Assembly: GCA_001013295.1 (NCBI GenBank)
Contig: LAZY01000053.1
Span: 1-64,000, forward strand
DNA length: 64,000 nt
Direction of reading: 5' to 3'
Origin: Chryseobacterium indologenes
GTDB lineage: Bacteria > Bacteroidota > Bacteroidia > Flavobacteriales > Weeksellaceae
Position numbers and translations under genes: made by a program
Shown here: one piece after another, positions 6,855 through 15,720 of the stretch
How positions within the stretch are numbered: the stretch's first letter is position 1
Layout: every line of letters begins with the position of its first letter
Notes under the pieces: model-generated
What the model saw: the letters and a program-made list of their open reading frames with translations, nothing else
What the model was told of the DNA's origin: nothing
Databases searched by the model: none

Positions 6855-9800
6855 ATGGCAAAGTTAGAGAATAATAACGAGAATGAGAATAAAAAATCAG
6901 TAGCTGAAAACCTAGGGGATCAGGTACAGAAAACTGTTGAAAATGTAGAGGACAAGGTTCGGGAAACAGTGAAAGAGGCGTCTGAACTGGCTTCAGATGC
7001 GATCAATCATCCTATAGAAACGGCTGGAGAATTCGGAAAACAGGCGGTGAAGGATGTGACCAGTTACAGCTGGTGGGCAAAGCTTCTTCTGATTCTTTTC
7101 TGGCTCGGGCTTTTCCTGGTAGGAGGTATTCTGGTAATTATTAATCTTCCGGTGACCAAACAATGGGCCGCGGATCAGGCGCTCAAGATTGTCAATCAGG
7201 ATTTTAAAGCAGGATTTTCCACAGAAAGTGTAGATGTCAATTATTTCGGAGACGTTACGATAAAAGGTTTAAAAGTAAAAGATTATAAAGGTCTTGATTT
7301 TATTACAGCCCGTGAATTTCGTGCGGATTCCGACTGGATCTCTCTTGCTGTGAATGCTATTTCCGGAAAAAGCAATTCTCTAAGCTTCAATTCCCTTACC
7401 CTTGTAAATGCCGATGTAAAAGTCATCACCTATAAAGGAGACAGTATTGCCAACTTTGTCAGATTTACAGAACTCTTTGACAACGGGAAAAAAAGAGACC
7501 CGACGAAGCCTCCTTTTCAGCTGAATTCCAGAGTGCAGATCATCGATTCTAAAGTGTCTATCGTGAATGAAAACTCACCTGGAGATCACGGAAAATGGCT
7601 TACAGCTACTAAATTTAATCTTAAAGCTCCCAACGTAAAAGTCAATGGGCCGAATGTTTCGGCACTGATCAATAATATGTCATTTGTGACTTCAAGATGG
7701 GGGAAATCTCATATTGTAGATACTTTTTCAACAGAATTGTCCCTTACGAAGCAGTTCCTATCTTTAAAAGACCTTACCCTGAATACAGATCATACTTTAC
7801 TTCAGGGAAATATTAAATTCAATCTCCATGACGGTTCCTGGTCTGATTTTGCAGACAGGGTTCGCTGGGATATGGATATTAATCAGGGAAGCCAGGTAAG
7901 TGGTTATGATATTAGCTATTTTGCGACGAACTGGGATAATATCAAACCGTTCAATCTTTCAGGAAAAATGACGGGTCCTTTAAATAAATTTCATCTGGAA
8001 AACTTTCTGATCAGAAATCCTGATGTGAATATTGCGACCAAAACAATGAAAGTTGACAACCTTCTGAAAGGACATTTTTCTATTGAAACGAAAGAACTTT
8101 CCACAGATTTTACCTACAAGGACCTGAAAGCAATGATGCCTTCTTTCATTTCCAATAAGATGAAAAACTTTGCGGATGATTTCGGGAAACTGAAATACAA
8201 CGGAACAGCAAAAGTAAATCCGGACCAGATCTATGTGGAAAACGGAAATCTGATGACAGGAATAGGGCAGGCTAAAATTTCCAAACTTACGTTGACCGGA
8301 TATAGTACAGCGATGCCGAAATACTCCGGCTATCTTGATGTGAAAGACCTTAACACCTCTGTGATTACTAAAAATAAAGCAGTAGGTTTGATCTCCGGTA
8401 AGTTTGACCTTAACGGACAAAGTTTTGATGTCAATACTATGCGCCTGACGACCAAATCTCAGATTGCCAGCATTGAAATTATGGATAAGGTGATCAATAA
8501 CCTGTATTTGGACGGGTTGTTGGATCATAAAAAATATAACGGACTCATCACCGTAAATGATGAACAGGCTAAAGCTACCATAAAAGGTCTGATCGATTTC
8601 AGTACTCCTAGAATTGCGATGGACGTGAATGCAGATGTCACCTATCTGAATATGAATTATTTCACCAATAAACCGGGGAATCAGATTGTAAGCGGGCAGG
8701 TAGAAGGAAAAATGTCCATGTCTTCCATCAATGATCTTACACTGGATGTTGATGCCAATAATCTTTATTTTGCTACTGCTACCCAGAAATATAACATCCC
8801 GAATGCAAAACTGAAAACATTTGTTGATGCGGGCGGACGTGTTATTGATGTAGACGCACCAGGTGCTGCTACAGGGAAAATCTCCGGAAGATACAGCCTT
8901 GCAGATCTTGCAGGAATGGTAGAAAACGGAGTGGGTAAAATATTGGTAGGACCTCCTCCAAGAAAGCTGTACCGCGGGCAGAGTTTCGCTCTTAATTTTA
9001 ATGTTCAGCAGGGGCTTGTGAACTATTTCCTGCCGGAACTGAGACTACCGAATGGAGCTATTGTAGAAGGTGAATACAACGGAGATTCCAATAACCTCAT
9101 TCTGAATCTGGATGCTGCTTCACTGAAGTATCTCATGACAAAAGAGGAAGAAATTACAGATGCCGATAAAGCATTGGCAGCTTCCAATCCTGATTATAAA
9201 ATCAACAACAGGAAAAACCTGAGCAGAGACAGTGCAATGGTAGACAGTGTGAAGGTCAGAATCAATACCGCGAATCTCAGCCAGCAGCTGTATGCCAGAA
9301 TCAACAGACTGGAATACAATAAGAATATTATCAAGGATTTTGAGCTTAAAGGAAACAATGAAAACGGAAATACGCTTCATCTGGCTACGGTGTTTAAACA
9401 TGGAAGCCCTGATGACGAAATCAATGAAAAGCTTAAGGAATATGCCATTAATGTAGATCAGTCTACTGATGCGGCAGGCGACTATGTATTCCGATTTGAG
9501 CCTACTGAAGTAAAATTCAATGAAGTGACCTGGGCAATAGACACCAGTCCGGAGTTGAACCACTCTATTACCTATAGAAAGAAAACAGGAGATTTTGACA
9601 TCAGAAACCTGAGGGTATATTCTGATAAAAGTGCCCTGTTTATCAAAGAAGCACAATTCAAATCAGCCAAAGATTTTTATGTAGATGCAGACATCAATGA
9701 TTTTGCTATAGAAAAGCTTCTGGAAATGCAGTCCGGAGGGAATGGCATGGATATAAAGGGATTGGCTAACGGAAGTGTAAAGATCAAAATGGATAAGAGC

Positions 9801-11663
9801 ACTTTACAGCCATTGGTAGATCTTACAGTTGATGACATTAAGATGAACGGCAATGATATGGGTGATATTTCCATTTCAGCGACGAACGGATTCTCTTTGA
9901 ATGTATATGATATTGATGTAAAAGTTCACTCTGCCGGAGCACTTGGAAACAACAGCCTTAACCTGACAGGAACAGTGAATAATAATACTGCTTCACCAGA
10001 CATTGATCTGACGGCTGAAATGCGTGATTTTGATCTTGCATTCACCCAGCAGTTTGTACAGTCGGTTTTTGGAAACATTAGAGGAAAAGCAACCGGAGAC
10101 CTTAAGATCAACGGAAAACTTAATAACTTGGATTATAACGGTGACATTGCGCTGAAGAATTTTGGATTAAAACTTCTTTTCACAGGTGTCGATTATTCAT
10201 TTGATGATAATGTTATTCAGCTTACAAAGGGACTTGCCATTCTTAACAATATTGAGGTGCATGATGGCAGAAGCAATTCAAAAGGAAATATTTCCGGGGC
10301 TATCCAGTTCGAAACCCTTTCATCAATGGGGGTATCTCTGGTAATGAGAGCAGACAACCTGTTGATGCTGAATACCACCCAGAAAGATTTTGATTTGTTC
10401 TGGGGAAGAGTATACGGACAGGGAGACCTTTATGTGGATGGGCCTGTTTCCAGACTCAGCATAACGACGCCGAATATGAAAGCGCTTAACGGAAGTACCT
10501 TTACTTTCAATTCGAGTTCTACCTCCAACGTTGAGGAATTTAAAATGCTGAGGTTCCTGAAGGAAGGAAAAGACGGATTGGTAACACTCGAGGAAAAGAA
10601 GAAGACGGGCGCCAATATGAATATAGATTTTAACCTGGCGGTTGATAAAGGAACTACGGTGAATGTCCTTGTAGGAGATGATGTAGGAAATATTACCGTA
10701 AAAGGGGTAGCTAACCCACTGAAGTTCCAGATGAGCAGACAGGGAAATATCGCTATGAGCGGAACCTATAAAGTAGATAACGGAACATTTGTGTCTAAGG
10801 CCATTCTTAATAAAACCTTCCAGATTGAGAAAAACAGCAGCATCAGATGGGATGGTGACGCTATGAAACCAAGTCTGGATATTACGGCAAATTATGTAAG
10901 GATGGTTTCCAATGTGGGAGAATATCTCAGCATGGGGAAACTACAGCCTATCAGTGTTCTGCTGCAGGCTCATATTACCCAGTCGCTGGTAGATCCTAAA
11001 ATTGACCTTAATGTGACGGCGTTGGATGTTTCAAGCCAGGTAAGGGAAACACTTGCTGCGAAAATGAGCCAGGAAGGGGAGAAGGTGCTTCAGTTTGGTT
11101 CTATTTTGCTGTTGAGTACCTTCAATGTATCGAACACGGGAGGAGTGGATGTAAACGTAGGGAATGTTGCGGAATCTTCCGGATATAATATGCTTCTGAA
11201 ACAATTGGGTTCAGTACTTAATACCATGAGTAACGAATTCCAGATTGACCTTAATTATGTAAAAGGTGACCAAAATTCAAACGTTGGAGACAGAGCAAAT
11301 GCCGGAGTAAGTGTAGCTCTTTCCCCTAGAGTAAATGTAAAAACAGGCCTTGGAATTCCATTGTCGAAGAGTGATGCAGGTGCAGGAGCTCAAAACAATT
11401 ATCTTTCCGGTGAAGGTTCTATTGAATATGATCTTTCCAAAAAGAATGACGGTACTTTAGTCATCAGAGGATATTCCAAACCTTCCAATATCGGTATGGG
11501 AGGTCTGGCAAGTACAAACGGCTCTGCTAATCAGGCCTATGGAGTGGGGGTAGTGTGGAGTAAAAGCTTCAATTCTTTGTTCAAAAAGAAGAAAAAAGAT
11601 AAAAAAACTCCTGATACAAAAGGAGAAATAAAAACAGATTCTATAAAATCGACAGGTAAATAA
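6855..11663 (+). CDS. tamB: TamB-like (DUF490) translocation/assembly protein
   Basis: This giant envelope protein of 1602 residues is expected to span the periplasm between inner and outer membrane as a beta-taco, in lipid transport or outer-membrane protein assembly. ATG 6855 is chosen because longer in-frame starts would run into tsaD. Residues 1-70 are a charged helical region with repeated amphipathic units, and a single transmembrane anchor covers about 76-97. More than 1000 residues of repetitive beta strands follow, with AsmA-like patterns such as V-N-L-N-G. The conserved C-terminal DUF490-type region (P-S-L-D-I-T-A-N-Y, then V-A-E-S-S-G-Y-N-M-L) precedes a Lys-rich tail. No TamA partner is in view. 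Confidence 0.88.
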   Translation: MAKLENNNENENKKSVAENLGDQVQKTVENVEDKVRETVKEASELASDAINHPIETAGEFGKQAVKDVTSYSWWAKLLLILFWLGLFLVGGILVIINLPVTKQWAADQALKIVNQDFKAGFSTESVDVNYFGDVTIKGLKVKDYKGLDFITAREFRADSDWISLAVNAISGKSNSLSFNSLTLVNADVKVITYKGDSIANFVRFTELFDNGKKRDPTKPPFQLNSRVQIIDSKVSIVNENSPGDHGKWLTATKFNLKAPNVKVNGPNVSALINNMSFVTSRWGKSHIVDTFSTELSLTKQFLSLKDLTLNTDHTLLQGNIKFNLHDGSWSDFADRVRWDMDINQGSQVSGYDISYFATNWDNIKPFNLSGKMTGPLNKFHLENFLIRNPDVNIATKTMKVDNLLKGHFSIETKELSTDFTYKDLKAMMPSFISNKMKNFADDFGKLKYNGTAKVNPDQIYVENGNLMTGIGQAKISKLTLTGYSTAMPKYSGYLDVKDLNTSVITKNKAVGLISGKFDLNGQSFDVNTMRLTTKSQIASIEIMDKVINNLYLDGLLDHKKYNGLITVNDEQAKATIKGLIDFSTPRIAMDVNADVTYLNMNYFTNKPGNQIVSGQVEGKMSMSSINDLTLDVDANNLYFATATQKYNIPNAKLKTFVDAGGRVIDVDAPGAATGKISGRYSLADLAGMVENGVGKILVGPPPRKLYRGQSFALNFNVQQGLVNYFLPELRLPNGAIVEGEYNGDSNNLILNLDAASLKYLMTKEEEITDADKALAASNPDYKINNRKNLSRDSAMVDSVKVRINTANLSQQLYARINRLEYNKNIIKDFELKGNNENGNTLHLATVFKHGSPDDEINEKLKEYAINVDQSTDAAGDYVFRFEPTEVKFNEVTWAIDTSPELNHSITYRKKTGDFDIRNLRVYSDKSALFIKEAQFKSAKDFYVDADINDFAIEKLLEMQSGGNGMDIKGLANGSVKIKMDKSTLQPLVDLTVDDIKMNGNDMGDISISATNGFSLNVYDIDVKVHSAGALGNNSLNLTGTVNNNTASPDIDLTAEMRDFDLAFTQQFVQSVFGNIRGKATGDLKINGKLNNLDYNGDIALKNFGLKLLFTGVDYSFDDNVIQLTKGLAILNNIEVHDGRSNSKGNISGAIQFETLSSMGVSLVMRADNLLMLNTTQKDFDLFWGRVYGQGDLYVDGPVSRLSITTPNMKALNGSTFTFNSSSTSNVEEFKMLRFLKEGKDGLVTLEEKKKTGANMNIDFNLAVDKGTTVNVLVGDDVGNITVKGVANPLKFQMSRQGNIAMSGTYKVDNGTFVSKAILNKTFQIEKNSSIRWDGDAMKPSLDITANYVRMVSNVGEYLSMGKLQPISVLLQAHITQSLVDPKIDLNVTALDVSSQVRETLAAKMSQEGEKVLQFGSILLLSTFNVSNTGGVDVNVGNVAESSGYNMLLKQLGSVLNTMSNEFQIDLNYVKGDQNSNVGDRANAGVSVALSPRVNVKTGLGIPLSKSDAGAGAQNNYLSGEGSIEYDLSKKNDGTLVIRGYSKPSNIGMGGLASTNGSANQAYGVGVVWSKSFNSLFKKKKKDKKTPDTKGEIKTDSIKSTGK

Positions 11664-11745
11664 TTAGAATATTTTAATGATTTTTATCATCTGTGTTAAT
11701 TATTGTTAATATTTGATATATATTTTTTAGTTAAATTATTTTTCG

Positions 11746-11753
11746 TAAATTTG
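11746..11753 (+). promoter_or_regulatory. Putative -7 box (TAAATTTG) for the Lrp-type gene
   Basis: TAAATTTG matches the Bacteroidota -7 consensus and lies 44 nt before the ATG at 11798, in a very AT-rich gap. The -33 position holds only a T-run. Confidence 0.5.
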
Positions 11754-11797
11754 CAAAAAATACATAGATTTTTTAAAGAAATTGTAATTTAACTAAT

Positions 11798-12268
11798 ATG
11801 AACTATCAACTGGACGAAATAGACAAGAAGATTCTTGATTTCTTAGTAGAAAACACAAGAATGCCTTTTACAGAGATTGCAAAGCAGATGGATGTTTCTG
11901 CTGGAACAATTCACGTAAGAGTGAAAAAGATGGAAGATGCAGGTATTATTTTGGGATCATCTCTTAACATCGATTATGGTAAGCTGGACTATCACTTTAC
12001 AGCTTTCATAGGTATCCTTTTGACAAAATCAAACCGTACTCAGGAAGTATTGAAAGAATTGTCAACCCTTCCTAACGTAATCGAAGCTAGCGTTATTTCC
12101 GGGAAATATAATATTTTCTGTAAAGTAAGAGCTAAGAATACAGATGATGCTAAAAGAATTATTTATCAGATAGATGACATTCAGGATGTAATGAGAACTG
12201 AAAGTATGATCTCTATGGAGGAATTCTTAAGTGACAAAAACAGACTGATCAACGCTATTTCTGTGTAA
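11798..12268 (+). CDS. Lrp/AsnC-family transcriptional regulator
   Basis: The 156-residue protein has an N-terminal winged-helix DNA-binding domain, with L-D-E-I-D-K-K-I-L near 5-13 and the recognition helix in V-S-A-G-T-I-H-V-R-V-K-K-M near 33-45. A C-terminal RAM domain (about 66-145) binds small effectors, usually amino acids, and makes octamers. The A-G-I-I-L-G linker and the V-I-E-A-S-V-I-S-G-K-Y-N-I strand are typical. It lies after tamB with its own promoter-like box. The target genes are unknown. Confidence 0.93.
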   Translation: MNYQLDEIDKKILDFLVENTRMPFTEIAKQMDVSAGTIHVRVKKMEDAGIILGSSLNIDYGKLDYHFTAFIGILLTKSNRTQEVLKELSTLPNVIEASVISGKYNIFCKVRAKNTDDAKRIIYQIDDIQDVMRTESMISMEEFLSDKNRLINAISV

Positions 12269-12293
12269 GTCAAATTTTAAACGAATAATTATA

Positions 12294-12325
12294 AAAGAAC
12301 TTATGAAATCTCTCATAAGTTCTTT
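12294..12325 (+). terminator. Terminator after the Lrp-type regulator
   Basis: A 13-bp perfect stem (AAAGAACTTATGA/TCATAAGTTCTTT) with a 6-nt loop is followed by a T-rich run. The T-run also forms the TATTTTTG box just before the next gene. Confidence 0.8.
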
Positions 12326-12332
12326 ATTTTTG
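12325..12332 (+). promoter_or_regulatory. Putative -7 box (TATTTTTG) 5 nt before ATG
   Basis: TATTTTTG fits TAnnTTTG and ends 5 nt before the ATG at 12338, which would give a leaderless or nearly leaderless transcript. It overlaps the 3' end of the preceding terminator by one base. No clear -33 element is seen. Confidence 0.35.
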
Positions 12333-12337
12333 TAGGT

Positions 12338-12715
12338 ATGGAAGAATACAGTTATTTTGACGAGGATCCGAAGAAAGGATGGGGATTTGTATTGGCATTT
12401 GCAGCCTTGATGTTATTTACCATAATGGGGCTGGGGATTGATCTGGACGAGTATCTGCAGCATGAATATCTTGATATTCCGAGATGGTATTTTTATATTA
12501 TCTTCTCAATCGATGTATTGATGATGCTGGGGCTTATTCTGATGTTCTTCTACAAAAAGGTGGGGATCTTTATGTTCCCGGCTTTACTGGTGCTGCATTT
12601 CTTTATGCATAACTATTACCTGTCAACATTTTTATATACTGACGTTACCAATCTTTTCCTTTTTACAGGATTTGGAATGTTGGCCATTATTCCGAAGTGG
12701 AAATTCTTCAGATAA
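12338..12715 (+). CDS. Four-helix integral membrane protein, unknown function
   Basis: The 125-residue product starts with an acidic cytoplasmic-like segment (E-E-Y-S-Y-F-D-E-D-P-K-K). Four hydrophobic segments follow, near residues 15-33, 48-70, 74-92 and 97-118, and the end is P-K-W-K-F-F-R. I recognise no family. The helices are rich in Phe, Leu and Met and lack charged residues that would suggest a channel or enzyme. It is convergent with the TPR regulator gene. Only 91 bp separate them, without a strong hairpin. Confidence 0.65.
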   Translation: MEEYSYFDEDPKKGWGFVLAFAALMLFTIMGLGIDLDEYLQHEYLDIPRWYFYIIFSIDVLMMLGLILMFFYKKVGIFMFPALLVLHFFMHNYYLSTFLYTDVTNLFLFTGFGMLAIIPKWKFFR

Positions 12716-12806
12716 AATAATCTCCGGAATCTGTAAAGTTCCTGGGAATAGTACTATTGAATTACCTTTTTTTAAAGGGTTTTTGAACTAAGGCTTTCCA
12801 GGGTTC

Positions 12807-14657
12807 TTATTCAGAAAATACTCTCTGGAAAAAAGTATCCAATGGTGTATTTTCATCCAGCCCGAATTTTTTCTTCAGGCGGTATTTCGTCATTCTTACA
12901 CTTTTCGGTTCTACGCTCAGAAGATTGGCGATCTGTTTTGTATCCATCCCGAGATAGATGTAAGCACAGTATTTAAGATCTAAAGGAGTCAGTTTCTGTC
13001 TGGCCCTTTCGTTGATATTTTTAAAGAAATCAGGATGCAGTTCCTGGATGGTAAATCTGATTTTTTCAAAATCATTATCAACCCGGCTTTCATCTTTTAC
13101 AACGTTCTGAATATTAATATCCGTATCAGACAGCTGAGTCTGAAGTTGCTGAAGTACTTCATTTTTATGCTGGATATGCAGCTGGCTGGCCAAAACTTCA
13201 CTCTGAAGCTTTTGCTGCTGTAAGGTAAGCAGTTCCTGTTCAGCTTTTAACCTTGCCTGTTCTTCTTGCTGCAGTTTGATCTGAATCTCTGCATCATGTT
13301 TTTCCGTATCGAGCTTCTTTTCCCGTTCTATAGAGTACCGCAATTTAAAATGATAAGAACGGAACATAAAGAAAGCCCCGACTAACCCAATAATTCCCAA
13401 ACCGATATAAAGAAGTTTCTCTTTCTTCAGGCTTGCTGTTTTTTCTGTGAGAGATTTAAGTTCAGATTCTTTTCGCTGCGACTGAAACTGGGCTTCCAGT
13501 CTTTTGGCTGTTTCTGCCTGTCCTTCATCAAACAGTTTGTTGCTGTATTCCGTTACTTTCGACTGATATTCAAATGCTTTCTGATAATCTTTTTGCTTTG
13601 CATACAACTGGGCAAGATCTTTGACGATGTTGATCATGACATGATAGTATATCGGCTTTTGAGTCAGCAGAAGTTGTTCTGCTTTCAGAAGATATTGCTC
13701 TGATAAAGCATCATTTTGATCCCTTGAGGCCATCGTGCTTAAAATCCCGAGAGCACCTGCCTGAATACTCTGATTGAAGGTTGTATGCTGAGAAAGATTC
13801 AGGATTTCGTTGGCACTGGTCTGGATCTCCTGCCTGATTTCCGGAGTGATGCTGGGATAGCTTAGATAATAATTGATAAGATTCAGCAAGGCCATAGAAT
13901 GAACATATGCCGAAACACGCCCTGGAAACTGATGGTATAAAGCAACCGCTTTTTTACACATCTCTATGACCGGTTTAAGGTCTTTTAAGTCTCCTGTTTT
14001 TTCATAATGAAAAGAATAGGACACTGCCAGGGCAGAATAGGCAGAGCTAAGCATATTCTTATTGTCTGTTTTTTCAGCCAGTTCTATAGCTTTTTTAGCG
14101 TACCGGGTTGCATTTTCAGCATCATTCCATTCTGTGTAGATGCCATAGAGGAGATAATTAAGCTTTGCATTCAGCAGAGTTTCCGAAGGCATCTTTTCAA
14201 CCTGTGGAAGTGTTTTCTGAATAAGTTTAATGGTACGTTCTGATTCCCCCAAGGTATTATTATAATAAATATTCAGATAGTTGGCATATAACGTTGCGGT
14301 TTTATCATTGGCTTTTTGTGCAATAGCATCTGCAGCATCAATGATAGAAGGAACTTTATCATACTGAGACTGGTTGATTTTGATAATTCCGCTTTGAGCG
14401 AGAGCTTTTACCTGCTCTGCGTTGTTGTGTTCTTTTTTGGCAAGCTCCAGTTGCTGCTGAGTATATTTTTCAGCGGCTGGGTATTGATCACTTACCCTGT
14501 AATATTCCGTGAGCTCATTATAGATTTTAAATTTTTCGGAAATGGAAATATGATCTTTGGCCAATTGATTTTTAAGATCATCAGTGAAGGTATCCTGTGC
14601 AGGATAAAGTGAACAGAAGAAAAATAAAAAGTATAAAAATGAGTCTTTCAGTTTCAT
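12807..14657 (-). CDS. TPR sensor with membrane anchor and C-terminal LuxR-like HTH
   Basis: The 616-residue product starts with a signal peptide (M-K-L-K-D-S-F, cleaved near A-Q-D). An upstream ATG is in frame but would spoil the signal peptide. Residues 30-390 are helical repeats of the tetratricopeptide type, predicted periplasmic. One transmembrane helix lies near 405-425, then a coiled coil rich in Glu, Gln and Lys. A C-terminal winged helix-turn-helix follows, with M-D-T-K-Q-I-A-N-L-L-S-V-E-P-K-S-V-R-M. The layout suggests a one-component regulator reading a periplasmic signal, a form common in Flavobacteriia. It has no kinase or receiver domain. Confidence 0.85.
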   Translation of the reverse strand: MKLKDSFLYFLFFFCSLYPAQDTFTDDLKNQLAKDHISISEKFKIYNELTEYYRVSDQYPAAEKYTQQQLELAKKEHNNAEQVKALAQSGIIKINQSQYDKVPSIIDAADAIAQKANDKTATLYANYLNIYYNNTLGESERTIKLIQKTLPQVEKMPSETLLNAKLNYLLYGIYTEWNDAENATRYAKKAIELAEKTDNKNMLSSAYSALAVSYSFHYEKTGDLKDLKPVIEMCKKAVALYHQFPGRVSAYVHSMALLNLINYYLSYPSITPEIRQEIQTSANEILNLSQHTTFNQSIQAGALGILSTMASRDQNDALSEQYLLKAEQLLLTQKPIYYHVMINIVKDLAQLYAKQKDYQKAFEYQSKVTEYSNKLFDEGQAETAKRLEAQFQSQRKESELKSLTEKTASLKKEKLLYIGLGIIGLVGAFFMFRSYHFKLRYSIEREKKLDTEKHDAEIQIKLQQEEQARLKAEQELLTLQQQKLQSEVLASQLHIQHKNEVLQQLQTQLSDTDINIQNVVKDESRVDNDFEKIRFTIQELHPDFFKNINERARQKLTPLDLKYCAYIYLGMDTKQIANLLSVEPKSVRMTKYRLKKKFGLDENTPLDTFFQRVFSE

Positions 14658-14896
14658 ATGATGAAAGTACAAAAAATGTAGACATCTGTGCAGCTGTTCT
14701 CCAAAAAAATAAAACTAGAATTTGTTGTTAAGTATTTGATTTTTATATATTTAATTTTATTTGTAGACGTTTTGTAGTCATGCCTGTTTTGGGTTGAAGT
14801 TATTTTGTAGTAATGAGAAAAATGGCAATTAGATTTTTCTGTTGCAATTTTGGCTCAACAAAAATCAGAAACACAAATCTTTAAAATTTTACAACT

Positions 14897-15217
14897 ATGG
14901 ACAACAAGACATTATCTATTGTATCTTATATCACTGTTTTCGGATGGTTGATTTCTTTCGTACTGGGAAAAGATAAACCCAATAGCCTTTTAAAATATCA
15001 CCTCAAACAATCTTTGGGACTGGTTATATTTACCATTATCCTGTCGATTATCCTTGAAATTTTACTTTCAGTTACAAAAATAGGTGCTCTGGGAGTATTC
15101 GGTTGTATTCCGTTGATATTGATTATTATAGGGATTATTAATGCAGCCAATGAAGTTGAAAAGCCTCTGCCGCTGATCGGAAAAATGTTTGAAGACAAAT
15201 TCTCATTCATCGGTTAA
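14897..15217 (+). CDS. DUF4870-like small membrane protein
   Basis: The 106-residue protein has three or four hydrophobic segments and the pattern of the DUF4870/Tic20-like family. It begins with D-N-K-T-L-S-I-V-S-Y-I and G-W-L-I-S-F, and has a conserved L-L-K-Y-H-L-K-Q-S-L-G segment near 31-41 and an internal I-N-A-A-N near 81-85. The function of the family is unknown. It is the first gene of a nine-gene same-strand cluster. The next start is 20 nt after its stop. Confidence 0.7.
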   Translation: MDNKTLSIVSYITVFGWLISFVLGKDKPNSLLKYHLKQSLGLVIFTIILSIILEILLSVTKIGALGVFGCIPLILIIIGIINAANEVEKPLPLIGKMFEDKFSFIG

Positions 15218-15237
15218 TATCCGGAGCTTTTATCAAT

Positions 15238-15711
15238 ATGGCAGATTTTAAACATATAAAAAGAGAAGGGAACAGTTATCTGGTAAACCAGTACAAGTCA
15301 TTACAGCATGTGATTGTAATAGCATGGGTGTTGATTTCGATCGTACTAATCTTTTATACCAGCTATCTGAAGACAGGAATCATATTGCTGATCTTTTCGT
15401 TGATGCTTACCATCATTTCCTTTATTCCACCCAGAGTTTGTTTTGATCCGCTATCAAAATCACTCACAGTGACGAATAGTGGATTGAAACGTACGACGTT
15501 CACCTATCATTTTGATGATTTTGAAGGTTTTGAGCTGCAGACGATTAGGATGGGTTTTATTCCTTTAGGATGCTTTTTGTATGCTAATTTTAAGAATGTA
15601 TCTCAGCTGAAACGCCCGGCAGTGTCGCAGTCTTTCAGTAAAAAAACTATGCAGGAAGTTGTGAATGAACTGGAGGACCTTAAATTATTTAATGAAACAC
15701 CTAACCATTAA
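15238..15711 (+). CDS. Membrane protein A with two helices and PH-like domain
   Basis: The 157-residue product opens with a soluble segment carrying K-R-E-G-N near residue 8. Two closely spaced transmembrane helices follow (about 25-43 and 46-63), then a roughly 90-residue beta-rich domain (V-C-F-D-P-L-S-K-S-L-T-V) ending in an amphipathic helix. The same layout is seen in the proteins at 18745 and 19202, and K-R-E-G-N is shared exactly with the first of these. The fold resembles bacterial PH or YdbT-type domains, which is inference. It ends 10 nt before the lipoprotein gene. Confidence 0.6.
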   Translation: MADFKHIKREGNSYLVNQYKSLQHVIVIAWVLISIVLIFYTSYLKTGIILLIFSLMLTIISFIPPRVCFDPLSKSLTVTNSGLKRTTFTYHFDDFEGFELQTIRMGFIPLGCFLYANFKNVSQLKRPAVSQSFSKKTMQEVVNELEDLKLFNETPNH

Positions 15712-15720
15712 TATTATACT

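Noticed and set aside
7980..8528. 182-residue minus-strand open frame inside tamB
   Set aside because: It is a shadow of the tamB reading frame; there is no promoter or family signature, and the long tamB frame explains it.
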